Positions 15,031 to 22,602 of a stretch of 31,901 nucleotides of DNA are shown in pieces. The DNA is taken from NCBI GenBank assembly GCA_023228025.1, contig JALOCD010000049.1, forward strand, positions 1 through 31,901, written 5' to 3'. A program made the position numbers and the translations under genes. The notes beneath the pieces were generated by a model. That model searched no databases, was not told where the DNA came from, and saw nothing but the letters and a program-made list of their open reading frames with translations. This DNA is from Prolixibacteraceae bacterium (GTDB lineage Bacteria; Bacteroidota; Bacteroidia; Bacteroidales; Prolixibacteraceae). Position 1 is the first letter of the stretch, and the number at the start of each line of letters is the position of its first letter.

Positions 15031-16785
15031 ATGGCGGTAAAATCAGATGTTTATAAAAGCGGGGGAAAAAGGGACAAGCCAAATATTTTCGCGGTGCTGA
15101 AGCCTTACAAGCGAATGATCTTTGGCTTGCTCAGTTTTGCGATCTTAAGCAATGCCGTGAACCTGGTAATTCCTAAAATTGTGTCACATGGGATCGACGA
15201 TTTTTCCAAAGGTATCTTCCAGTATCAAAACATTGTCCTGGAGTTTTTGGTTGCTGCTTTCATCATCTTTGTCTTCTCTTTTCTGCAAGGCTTGTTGCAG
15301 ACATACGCTTCAGAGAGGGTTGCCCGAGATCTTCGCAGCCAACTTGCCGATAAAATATCCCACCAGGGTTATGCATTCATCCAGGAGGCAGATCCCTCTA
15401 AATTACTGACGAACCTCACCTCGGATATTGATTCTGTAAAGATGTTTGTATCGATGGCCATCGTCTCCCTGGCCACTTCCATATTTATTATCGTTGGGGC
15501 TACCATTCTTTTGATTTCGATCAACTGGAGACTGGCATTGGCCGTTCTTGCCATCATCCCGATTATAAGCGGGGCATTTTACATCGTTTTTCGTCAGTTA
15601 AAGGATCTGTTTAAAAAGAGCCGCGAGATCATTGACAAACTCAACAAGGTGATCAATGAAAGCATCCTTGGCGCGGCGCTTGTGCGTGTCTTGAACTCCC
15701 AAATGATTGAATACAATAAGTTTATGGAGACCAATACCCAGGCCCGGAATCTGGGAATGGCAATTCTCAAACTTTTTGCCACCCTAATTCCGATCGTCGT
15801 ATTTGTCAGTAACCTTGCTTCCCTTACCATATTGGCACTTGGAGGACATTTCGTCATCACCGGTTCCATGTCGTTGGGCGACTTTGCCGCTTTCAACTCT
15901 TACCTTGTAATTCTTATCTTTCCAATCATCATCATTGGCTTCATCAGTAATTTTGTGGTTCAGGCATCCGTATCTTATGGAAGGATCTGTGAAGTTTTAA
16001 ATGCGGATGAGACGCGCGACAAAGGTTCTGTTTCCACCTCCCTGACCGGCAGCATTGAGATGAAAGATATATCTGTCTATTATGGGGTAAAGCCGGTTTT
16101 GCAAAATATCTCCCTGTCGCTTAAACCCGGGACCAAAACTGCCATTATCGGGCCTACTGCTGCCGGGAAAACCCAGTTACTCTATTTGCTTACAGGACTC
16201 ATTCACCCAACCTCTGGAGCCATTGAGTTTGATGGTATCAACATTGATGCTTACAACAAAACGACATTCCAGAACCAGATTGGATTCGTCTTTCAGGATA
16301 GCATTATATTCAATATGAGCCTTCGGGAGAACATCGCATTCAATGAAAAGGTGACGGAAGAATCCTTTGCAAAGGCAATTGAAACGGCGGAACTCAAAGA
16401 TTTTGTTGAAACGCTTCCTGATGGATTGGAGACCATCGTGAGCGAAAGAGGTACCACCCTTTCGGGCGGACAAAAACAAAGGGTCATGCTTGCCAGGGCC
16501 CTTGCCCTTAATCCAAAAATTCTTTTGCTCGATGACTTCACCGCCAGGGTTGATAGCCAGACAGAGGAAAAAATCCTTAAGAATGTAGCAAAGAATTATC
16601 CGGAAATAACCTTGCTTTCAGTTACGCAAAAGATCGCTTCCGTGATGAATTATGTGCAAATCATTTTGATGGAAGAGGGCGAAATACTGGCAAGTGGTAC
16701 CCATAATGCATTGATGGAGAGCTGTCCTGAATATGTTCAGATTTTTAATTCGCAACGCAGTACCAATCATTTCGAAAAAGCATGA
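15031..16785 (+). CDS. ABC exporter half-transporter, degenerate-site subunit
   Basis: A 584-residue fused membrane and ATPase protein of the type-IV (MsbA-like) exporter fold. Six membrane helices lie in about residues 28-310 and the nucleotide-binding domain follows from about 345. It has Walker A GPTAAGKT (374-381) and a normal signature LSGGQ (477-481). The Walker B acid is D502 instead of Glu (LLLDDFTARVD), and the H-loop has Q533 instead of His (SVTQKIAS). The same substitutions mark the degenerate-site subunit of TM287/288-type heterodimers. Start: ATG at 15031 follows a GTG at 15028; either could be used. The partner gene follows directly and its frame once overlapped this stop. Substrate is unknown; drug or lipid export is typical. 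Confidence 0.92.
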   Translation: MAVKSDVYKSGGKRDKPNIFAVLKPYKRMIFGLLSFAILSNAVNLVIPKIVSHGIDDFSKGIFQYQNIVLEFLVAAFIIFVFSFLQGLLQTYASERVARDLRSQLADKISHQGYAFIQEADPSKLLTNLTSDIDSVKMFVSMAIVSLATSIFIIVGATILLISINWRLALAVLAIIPIISGAFYIVFRQLKDLFKKSREIIDKLNKVINESILGAALVRVLNSQMIEYNKFMETNTQARNLGMAILKLFATLIPIVVFVSNLASLTILALGGHFVITGSMSLGDFAAFNSYLVILIFPIIIIGFISNFVVQASVSYGRICEVLNADETRDKGSVSTSLTGSIEMKDISVYYGVKPVLQNISLSLKPGTKTAIIGPTAAGKTQLLYLLTGLIHPTSGAIEFDGINIDAYNKTTFQNQIGFVFQDSIIFNMSLRENIAFNEKVTEESFAKAIETAELKDFVETLPDGLETIVSERGTTLSGGQKQRVMLARALALNPKILLLDDFTARVDSQTEEKILKNVAKNYPEITLLSVTQKIASVMNYVQIILMEEGEILASGTHNALMESCPEYVQIFNSQRSTNHFEKA

Positions 16786-16850
16786 GTAAACAAAAATATA
16801 CCATAGGTAGTAAAAGCATTGAACGAGGCTCTCAAAAAAATATTTGGTAA
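16782..16850 (+). other. In-frame 22-codon leader frame before second ABC gene
   Basis: ATGA at 16782 overlaps the stop of the first exporter gene. The frame (MSKQKYTIGSKS...) runs 22 codons to a TAA at 16848-16850. It is in frame with the second exporter gene, whose ATG is at 16854. It looks like an old N terminus cut off by a nonsense change, or a coupled leader peptide. Confidence 0.5.
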
Positions 16851-16853
16851 CGG

Positions 16854-18620
16854 ATGGACTACAATCTCAATTTAAAAAAGGAGTCGCAACCGGGCGCCAA
16901 GGTAACTACAAAGCGGATATTCATTCAGTTACTGGCCCTGATGGGTGAAGAACGTAAAAAGTTATGGATTGCCATGATTTTTATCTTCATCAATGCAGGA
17001 CTTAATCTTGTTGGCCCCTTTGTGATGGGTCATGCTGTTGACCAATTCATTGTTGTCAAACAGTACGATGGAGTACTGCGATATTCAATGATATTATTTG
17101 GTGTCTACCTGTTGGCCATGATGAGCGGCTATACCCAAACCCAATTGATGGGCAGGGTTGGACAACGAATGCTCTACAATTTGCGCAATTCAATTTTCAG
17201 TAAGCTTCAGGAGCTTCCAATCGACTTTTTCAACCAGAATAAGGCGGGAGATCTAATTTCGAGGGTAAACAACGACACGGATAAAATTAACCAGTTCTTT
17301 TCACAGTCGCTGGTTCAATTTATCAGCAGCATCTTTACCATGGTGGGGGCAGGGATATTTTTGCTCACCATCAACCTGAAACTTGGAATTGCCGCCTTAT
17401 TGCCGGCGCTGGCCCTCTGGTTTTTTACCCGTACAATTTCGCCCTGGGTAAAAAGCCGAAATTCAGTAAACATGAAAAGTACCGGGAATTTAAGTGCCGA
17501 GATTCAGGAAAGTTTAAATAATTTCAAGGTGATTGTGGCCTTTAACCGTCGGGATTACTTCCGCAAACGTTTCGAAGAGGTCAATGCGGAGAACTACAAG
17601 AATGCTGTCAATGCAGGGATTGCAAACAATGTTTTTGCTCCGGTGTACGGATTCTCTGCTTCTATTGGTCAAATGGTTGTACTTGTATTCGGGATCTACC
17701 TGATTACTACCGGTCAATTTACCTTGGGTTTGTTGATTAGCTTTTTGGCCTATATCGCCCTGTTCTACAATCCGCTACGGCAGATTGCCTCCCTGTGGGC
17801 GAATTTTCAGGTCGCGCTGGCCGGCTGGGACCGCATCTCCCAGATTCTGGCGATGCAAAATAACCTGAAAGTAGAAGACAATACCACGAAAGAAGCGAGT
17901 TGCTGCCTGCTCTCTTTTCGGGATGTTTCATTTTCGTACAATACAGGAAATGAGATTCTTAAAAATGTCAGCTTCGACTTGGAGCGCGGCAAAACCTATG
18001 CTTTCGTCGGACCAACCGGTGGAGGTAAAACGACAACGGCCTCACTTATGGCAAGGCTCTACGATCCCACATCCGGAAAAATTTTGTTCGATGGACAGGA
18101 TATCAGATCATTGCAACCTGATCAACGGTCAGAGTCAATTGGCTTCATTCTACAGGAACCGTTCATTTTCAGTGGAACCATCCGCGACAACATCCTTTAC
18201 GGAAATGACCGCTACAACAATATCTCAAACGACGACCTGTCGAATGTGTTGTCGGAGTCCGGCTTAGACGGATTATTGGAACGTTTTGATGGCGGTCTTT
18301 TGGCCGAAATAAAATCATCCGGCGACGGGATCAGTTTGGGACAGAAGCAATTGATCGCATTTATCCGGGTGGTCTTACGAAAGCCAAAACTCCTTATTCT
18401 TGATGAGGCCACGGCAAATATAGATACAGTTACAGAGCAGTTGTTGGGCGAAATACTTGACAAACTGCCGAAATCCACCACCCGGATCATCATCGCCCAC
18501 CGACTGAATACCATAGAAAATGCGGATGAAATTTTATTTGTCAATGCCGGGTCAGTCACCAAAGCAGGATCGTTGCACGATGCCGTTAATCTCCTGCTCC
18601 ACGGTAAAAGGGAGAGTTAG
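16854..18620 (+). CDS. ABC exporter half-transporter, catalytic-site subunit
   Basis: A 588-residue partner of the preceding exporter subunit. Six membrane helices lie in about residues 38-330, then an ATPase domain with Walker A GPTGGGKT (386-393), Walker B with intact E518 (LLILDEATANID) and H-loop H549 (IIIAHRLNT). Its signature is altered, ISLGQ (493-497) in place of LSGGQ. In a heterodimer this signature completes the defective site of the first subunit, leaving one fully competent ATPase site. That is the known arrangement in TM287/288, BmrCD and LmrCD. The start used here is the first ATG after an in-frame TAA. The upstream frame back to 16782 also looks like part of the same gene, so the N terminus may have been shortened. 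Confidence 0.92.
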   Translation: MDYNLNLKKESQPGAKVTTKRIFIQLLALMGEERKKLWIAMIFIFINAGLNLVGPFVMGHAVDQFIVVKQYDGVLRYSMILFGVYLLAMMSGYTQTQLMGRVGQRMLYNLRNSIFSKLQELPIDFFNQNKAGDLISRVNNDTDKINQFFSQSLVQFISSIFTMVGAGIFLLTINLKLGIAALLPALALWFFTRTISPWVKSRNSVNMKSTGNLSAEIQESLNNFKVIVAFNRRDYFRKRFEEVNAENYKNAVNAGIANNVFAPVYGFSASIGQMVVLVFGIYLITTGQFTLGLLISFLAYIALFYNPLRQIASLWANFQVALAGWDRISQILAMQNNLKVEDNTTKEASCCLLSFRDVSFSYNTGNEILKNVSFDLERGKTYAFVGPTGGGKTTTASLMARLYDPTSGKILFDGQDIRSLQPDQRSESIGFILQEPFIFSGTIRDNILYGNDRYNNISNDDLSNVLSESGLDGLLERFDGGLLAEIKSSGDGISLGQKQLIAFIRVVLRKPKLLILDEATANIDTVTEQLLGEILDKLPKSTTRIIIAHRLNTIENADEILFVNAGSVTKAGSLHDAVNLLLHGKRES

Positions 18621-18673
18621 ATGTTGACATACTTTGTGCTCCGGAGTGACTCTTTGCGACCTTTGTAGCTAAG

Positions 18674-18932
18674 AGACTGTCTAAATAAATATTACACAGA
18701 GAATTATTGTCTATTAATCGAAAATATAATGTTTATAGAAATTCCCGCAACTAGGTGTTCTCCTGAGAGAAACCCCGGAGTTACACAGAGTTGGAAAATC
18801 GCTTGCGATTTTTCTCTCCGTATATCTCTTTGTTTCCTCAAGCATATTTTAACTAAAGCGAGAATTTCAAAGCCATTTTCAGTTTAATTATGGAATAATA
18901 AATTCTCTGTGTAAGAAATTTAAACAACTTCT
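18674..18932. mobile_element. MITE-like inverted-repeat element
   Basis: A perfect 14-bp inverted repeat, TTACACAGAGAATT (18692-18705) and its complement (18901-18914), lies inside longer imperfect ends. The left end reads AGACTGTCTAAAT.. and the reversed right end AGAAGTTGTTTAAAT... The interior has no gene. It holds another TTACACAGAG at 18781 and a hairpin with 8-bp arms AAAATCGC/GCGATTTT (18795-18812). The termini resemble insertion-sequence ends. No clear target duplication is visible, and outer boundaries are approximate. It fills most of the 505-bp gap between the exporter and the TPR gene. Just before it (18621-18670) are short words such as CTTTGTG and CTTTGCG, typical of Bacteroidota intergenic debris. 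Confidence 0.5.
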
Positions 18933-18952
18933 AAATATAATATTCCATACAG

Positions 18953-18960
18953 TATATTTG
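18953..18960 (+). promoter_or_regulatory. Possible -7 promoter box
   Basis: TATATTTG matches the -7 consensus, 166 bp before the TPR gene and just outside the inverted-repeat element. A small hairpin (CTCAAAA/TTTTGAG, 18966-18989) follows. It could start the TPR transcript with a long leader. Confidence 0.3.
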
Positions 18961-19125
18961 GCTTTCTCAAAATTATTTTTAGTTTTGAGGGGGATAACAA
19001 AAGCTAACAACCACAATACTATTATCGAAAACAACCTGTGGATATTGAGAGAGTTAGGTTCAATCCTAAATTAAAGTCAGAACTAAAGCTGTATCAAATT
19101 ATTTTAACTCCTAACATTGAAATTT

Positions 19126-19779
19126 ATGAAGAAAGTTGCCTTGATTTTGTTGGTCTCTTTTTGTTTTGGGACACTGTTTGCACAGGAATCCATTAAATTA
19201 CAAAACGCTGGAAATGACGCGTTAAATGCCAAAGATTATGCCACGGCCCTAAGCAATTATGAAAAGGCAATGGCCGTGTGGGGTACAGCTCCGCAGGATT
19301 CGGTCATGTTTTACAATTGTGGGTATTGTGCCATCCAGGTGAAGGATTATGACAAGGCCATTAAGTATTACAATCTAGCTGCTGCGCACAATTACAAAGC
19401 CGCAGATGCCTCCTTTAAAGTTGCTATCCTGTACAAATTTCAGAAAAACAACGAAGCCTATTTAAAGGCCGTTAACGAAGGTATTGCCAAATATCCCGAC
19501 AATGCAAATTTCAAAGGGGAGCTTGCGAAGAACTATTTGATGGAAGGTGTCGGGCATTACAATGGCGGGAATGGAATCCTCAAAGCCGCAATAGAAAAGG
19601 TGAATACCAAAAAATTTAAGGATGCCAATGATCCTGGGTACAAAGCAGAAATTGCCAAAGCCAAAAAGGAGTTTAGCGATGCCATCCCCTCATTCGACAA
19701 GGCTATTGAGTTCAATCCTGCCGATGCAAAAGCCAAGGATTTGAAAGCGGCTTGCGAAAAACAGATAAAAGCCTTGTAA
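19126..19779 (+). CDS. Secreted TPR-repeat protein
   Basis: A 217-residue protein with a signal peptide (MKKVALILLVSFCFGTLFAQ, cut after FAQ) followed by tetratricopeptide repeats. Repeats are readable at about 27-60 (AGNDALNAKDYATALSNYEKA), 66-95 (GYCAIQVKDYDKAIKYYNLA) and 180-212 (FSDAIPSFDKAIEFNPADAKA). TPRs scaffold protein contacts; no enzymatic motif is present. The start was set at ATG 19126 rather than the TTG three codons earlier, because the lysine pair then begins the signal peptide. A strong terminator lies 32 bp after the stop, so this is a single-gene unit. The partner is unknown. Confidence 0.85.
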   Translation: MKKVALILLVSFCFGTLFAQESIKLQNAGNDALNAKDYATALSNYEKAMAVWGTAPQDSVMFYNCGYCAIQVKDYDKAIKYYNLAAAHNYKAADASFKVAILYKFQKNNEAYLKAVNEGIAKYPDNANFKGELAKNYLMEGVGHYNGGNGILKAAIEKVNTKKFKDANDPGYKAEIAKAKKEFSDAIPSFDKAIEFNPADAKAKDLKAACEKQIKAL

Positions 19780-19810
19780 TAATCTGGACAGACAAAATTT
19801 TTTGAAAACG

Positions 19811-19848
19811 AAAAAGGCTGGAATCGCAGGATTTCAGCCTTTTTCATT
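19811..19848 (+). terminator. Intrinsic terminator after TPR gene
   Basis: AAAAAGGCTG (19811-19820) pairs perfectly with CAGCCTTTTT (19835-19844), extended by an inner GAATC/GATTT pairing, and ends in a T-rich run. Confidence 0.85.
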
Positions 19849-19967
19849 TTCAATCGTTTAAAGCTGCAACTGAATTAAGTCTCAATTTTTCAGGGATAAA
19901 TAGAAAGAATTGTAACCTTTGCTATAATTTAGGATCTTAAGGTTAAGAAACTTAAAAATTCAAAATT

Positions 19968-20324
19968 ATGGAAGACTTTTCATTTGCCCTTATCTGGTTG
20001 GGTTTCTTCGCCAGTATCTTTTTTGGTTGGTATTTTTACTTGCAAGCCCGCAACAAAGAGCGGATGGCACTGATTGAGAAGAATGCAGACGTATCGGAGA
20101 TTTTTAAAGTACGTGAGTTTTGGTTCCACTTTCCCTGGTTGAAATTGGGAATGACCATTACCGGAGTAGGGTTTGGTTTCTGCATGGTATTTCCATTACG
20201 TGAAATCCTTGGGATACAAAATTTTGGAGCTGAAATGGAATTAGCGATCTTCGGTTTTATGATGTTTTTTGGCGGACTTGGTGCTGTGATTGGACATTTT
20301 ATAGATAAACCAAAAGAGCGGTAA
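19968..20324 (+). CDS. Small membrane protein, DUF6249-like
   Basis: The 118-residue protein has three hydrophobic stretches: about 6-26, 56-76 and 90-110. Between the first two is a charged segment (QARNKERMALIEKNADVSEIF). The pattern of a first helix, the motif NKERMALIEK.AD and later helices fits the DUF6249 type of small membrane proteins in Bacteroidota. That assignment is from memory of the pattern and is moderate. It starts 143 bp after the terminator of the TPR gene. Seven bp separate it from the sigma factor gene, so it is probably the first gene of a three-gene operon. A link to the sigma factor's signal is inferred from position only. Confidence 0.75.
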   Translation: MEDFSFALIWLGFFASIFFGWYFYLQARNKERMALIEKNADVSEIFKVREFWFHFPWLKLGMTITGVGFGFCMVFPLREILGIQNFGAEMELAIFGFMMFFGGLGAVIGHFIDKPKER

Positions 20325-20331
20325 CCATCCA

Positions 20332-20889
20332 ATGGATTCGGTATACATCCAGAATGTTTTGAACGGCAGCACGGAAGACTTCAGGTACTTGATCAAAAAA
20401 TACAAAGACCTGGCATTTTCTGTTGCTGTTTCTGTTGTTAAAAACGAATTTGATGCCGAAGAGGTAGTACAGGAAGCGTTTATAAAAGCATTTAAGAATC
20501 TATCTTCTTTAAAGAAAAAATCGAATTTCAAGACTTGGTTTTACCGGATACTAATCAATGAAGCGTTCAAGCGGCTCAAGAAAATAAAAAGTGATATAAT
20601 CTTGCCAAACGATCAAGCCCCTGACGTTGAAAATTTTGAAGATACATTTAAAGGATTCAATGATGATGAACAAAAATATATTGTTGCCGAATCGCTTAAA
20701 AAAATACCTTCAAATGAGTGCCTTTTGTTGCAGTTGTTTTATTTGGAAGGGCATAGCATTGATCAGTTAACAAACCTTACCGGATGGTCTGAAACCAATG
20801 TAAAAGTAATATTGCACCGGGCGAGAAAACATTTATTGGTGGTAGTGAAAGCAATGATGGAAAATGAACTAACAATTTGTAAAACATGA
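20332..20889 (+). CDS. ECF-type RNA polymerase sigma factor
   Basis: A 185-residue sigma-70 factor with only regions 2 and 4, as in the extracytoplasmic-function group. Region 2 spans about 10-82 (DFRYLIKKYKDLAFSVAVSVV, DAEEVVQEAFIKAFKNL, FKTWFYRILINEAFKRLKK). Region 4 spans about 120-170 (IPSNECLLLQLFYLEGHSIDQLT, a helix-turn-helix with WSETNVKVILHRARKHL). It would direct polymerase to a stress or envelope regulon. Its stop overlaps the start of the next gene by ATGA, indicating translational coupling to a small membrane protein that is the likely anti-sigma factor. Confidence 0.93.
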   Translation: MDSVYIQNVLNGSTEDFRYLIKKYKDLAFSVAVSVVKNEFDAEEVVQEAFIKAFKNLSSLKKKSNFKTWFYRILINEAFKRLKKIKSDIILPNDQAPDVENFEDTFKGFNDDEQKYIVAESLKKIPSNECLLLQLFYLEGHSIDQLTNLTGWSETNVKVILHRARKHLLVVVKAMMENELTICKT

Positions 20890-21227
20890 CCATAGAGAAA
20901 GAAGATAAATTCATCAAAGAGCTGATGGGTAAATCCGTGGTGAAAATGCCTTTCGATGATTTTGAAGAAAAGCTTATGCTGGAAATTCATAAAGAGGCGA
21001 AAACTTCCCATTCATTTTTAAAGGATATCAAATTATCCTGGTTCTTCTTTGTCGTTGGAACATTGTTTGGATTGGTCTTAAGTATCGGAATTGGTGAGAT
21101 GGACAAAACCATTTTAGGGCTTTCGGTGCATAGCATTGGATTATTCATTGAGGCCCTATTTGTAATTTTATTGTTGCTCCAGTTTGACAAATTAATCAGA
21201 CTGATAAAAAATGGGGATATTCAATAA
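20886..21227 (+). CDS. Putative membrane anti-sigma factor
   Basis: This 113-residue protein has a cytoplasmic N-terminal part of about 50 residues (helical, FIKELMGKSVVKMPFDDFEEKLMLEIHKE). Two membrane segments follow at about 50-68 and 80-98, and then a short basic tail. The gene overlaps the sigma factor gene by four bases. Position, size and topology suggest an anti-sigma factor, but the usual zinc motif H-x3-C-x2-C is absent and there are no cysteines at all. It would therefore be a non-zinc type, or a different kind of regulator. No family is recognised. Confidence 0.7.
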   Translation: MTIEKEDKFIKELMGKSVVKMPFDDFEEKLMLEIHKEAKTSHSFLKDIKLSWFFFVVGTLFGLVLSIGIGEMDKTILGLSVHSIGLFIEALFVILLLLQFDKLIRLIKNGDIQ

Positions 21228-21356
21228 ATGAGAACAGGAAATATGGATTTTAAAACCCCTCTTTGGTAATTTTATGTCAAGTTAGGCTGGCATTTGAAAG
21301 AGAGTATTACTTTTATGCTCTATTACAATTCAAACCTGTATCAAACAATAACAAAT

Positions 21357-21442
21357 GAAATCCCCATGAGAGAATATTCACACCAACCGCAAATGATTAT
21401 GTGGGTATTCCATCAGGCAATTAAAAAACAAATTATAAACTG
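21357..21442 (+). promoter_or_regulatory. Structured leader element B (second copy of 8331 element)
   Basis: It shares GAAAT.CCCATGAGA, then ATA or TAT with TCACA.CAACCG, and the 3' arm TGGGTATTCCAT with the element at 8331. The middle differs and lacks the internal hairpin. The outer arms pair less well here (GAAATCCCCAT against GTGGGTATTCC: two mismatches and one wobble). The arm ends 30 bases before the start codon of the sugar isomerase gene, as in copy A. Confidence 0.6.
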
Positions 21443-22348
21443 ATGAAAAACAGAAGAGAGTTCTTAAAAATTTCTGCAACAGGCTCACTTGGGATGTTGC
21501 TTCTCAGCTCTGCAACCAGTTTTCCGGGTGTTTCGGAAGACCGCAAGAAATTCGGTGTAGGTATTCAGCTATACACCATCAGGGATGCCATGGCTGCCGA
21601 TGTACGTGGTACCCTCAGAAAAGTATCAGATATTGGCTATAAGAACCTGGAGCTGGCTGGCTATTCAAATGGCAAATTTTATGGCTTCTCCCCTTCCGAA
21701 TTCAAGAAGATCGTAACGGATTTAGGCATGGTTGCCTTGAGTAGCCACTCGGCAGTCGAATCGAAAGGCATTACCGTAGAAACCGCTAAACTAATGGCTG
21801 ATGCTCACGCAGAACTTGGCGTTAAATATTGCATCCAGCCGTGGATCAACGACGAAGACCGCACCATCGAGAAGTACAAAAAAATGATCGGCGACTGGAA
21901 CAAGGTTGGCAAAATCATGAAGGGCGTTGGGATACAGTTCGGCTACCACAACCACAATTTTGAGTTTGCGAAAGTAAACGGTGTTGTCCCTTACTATGAT
22001 ATTTTCATGCCTGAAATGGACAAGGATTTGATTACCATGGAATTGGATTTATTCTGGGCTACCAAAGCCGGTCAGGACCCGATCGCAATGTTTAAGAAAT
22101 ATCCCGGTAGGTTCCAGTTGCTTCATTTCAAAGACATGCGCACCAAGCAACCTCCATTCTTTGAAGTAATTAAGGATGATATTTGCAGCGTTGGCGAGGG
22201 TGTGATCGATTTCAAGAAGATTTTAACGGCCAAAGAGACCGGCGGAATGAAGTACCTTTTTGTTGAAGATGACAATCAAGGCAATGGAAAACCGTTTGAA
22301 GGGATTGAAACCAGTATCAAAAACGTTACAACCAAGATTTTAAAATAA
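21443..22348 (+). CDS. Tat-exported sugar phosphate isomerase/epimerase
   Basis: A 301-residue TIM-barrel protein of the xylose-isomerase-like/AP-endonuclease-2 superfamily (PF01261 type). The N terminus MKNRREFLKISATGSLGMLLLS is a twin-arginine signal, so the folded enzyme is sent to the periplasm. Candidate metal and substrate ligands are H169/H171 (GYHNHNFEF), E200 with D202 (TMELDLFW), H228 (LLHFKDMR) and E275 (LFVEDD). Such proteins act on sugars, inositols or keto-sugars; the substrate cannot be told from sequence. It is preceded by the conserved hairpin leader and followed by a strong terminator, so it is a one-gene unit. Confidence 0.88.
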   Translation: MKNRREFLKISATGSLGMLLLSSATSFPGVSEDRKKFGVGIQLYTIRDAMAADVRGTLRKVSDIGYKNLELAGYSNGKFYGFSPSEFKKIVTDLGMVALSSHSAVESKGITVETAKLMADAHAELGVKYCIQPWINDEDRTIEKYKKMIGDWNKVGKIMKGVGIQFGYHNHNFEFAKVNGVVPYYDIFMPEMDKDLITMELDLFWATKAGQDPIAMFKKYPGRFQLLHFKDMRTKQPPFFEVIKDDICSVGEGVIDFKKILTAKETGGMKYLFVEDDNQGNGKPFEGIETSIKNVTTKILK

Positions 22349-22371
22349 ATGTTGTTGGTGCAACAGCGTAT

Positions 22372-22400
22372 GGAGGTCAGTTTTGGCCTCCTTTTTTTTT
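22372..22400 (+). terminator. Intrinsic terminator after isomerase gene
   Basis: GGAGGTCA (22372-22379) pairs with TGGCCTCC (22384-22391) around a four-base loop, then nine T residues. Confidence 0.9.
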
Positions 22401-22501
22401 AAAAGTTTCAACAGGGATGCTGCAATATTAACTAATTTAAACTACTGGTTCACAAGCTGAAAACAGTTTGTAGTCTCCTTCTCAATCTGTATAAAAATTA
22501 T

Positions 22502-22509
22502 TATATTTG
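22502..22509 (+). promoter_or_regulatory. -7 promoter box for the Fe-S reductase-fold gene
   Basis: TATATTTG fits TAnnTTTG exactly, in the correct orientation, 93 bases before the chosen start codon at 22603. A TTTG word upstream is about 31 bases away, further than usual. Confidence 0.4.
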
Positions 22510-22602
22510 AATATTGCAACGGAATCTTCTCTTTGGGATAATAATTTGTGTCATTGATAGATGTGGATTCACAAAATAGCTCATAAACCAAATAATTCAG
22601 CC

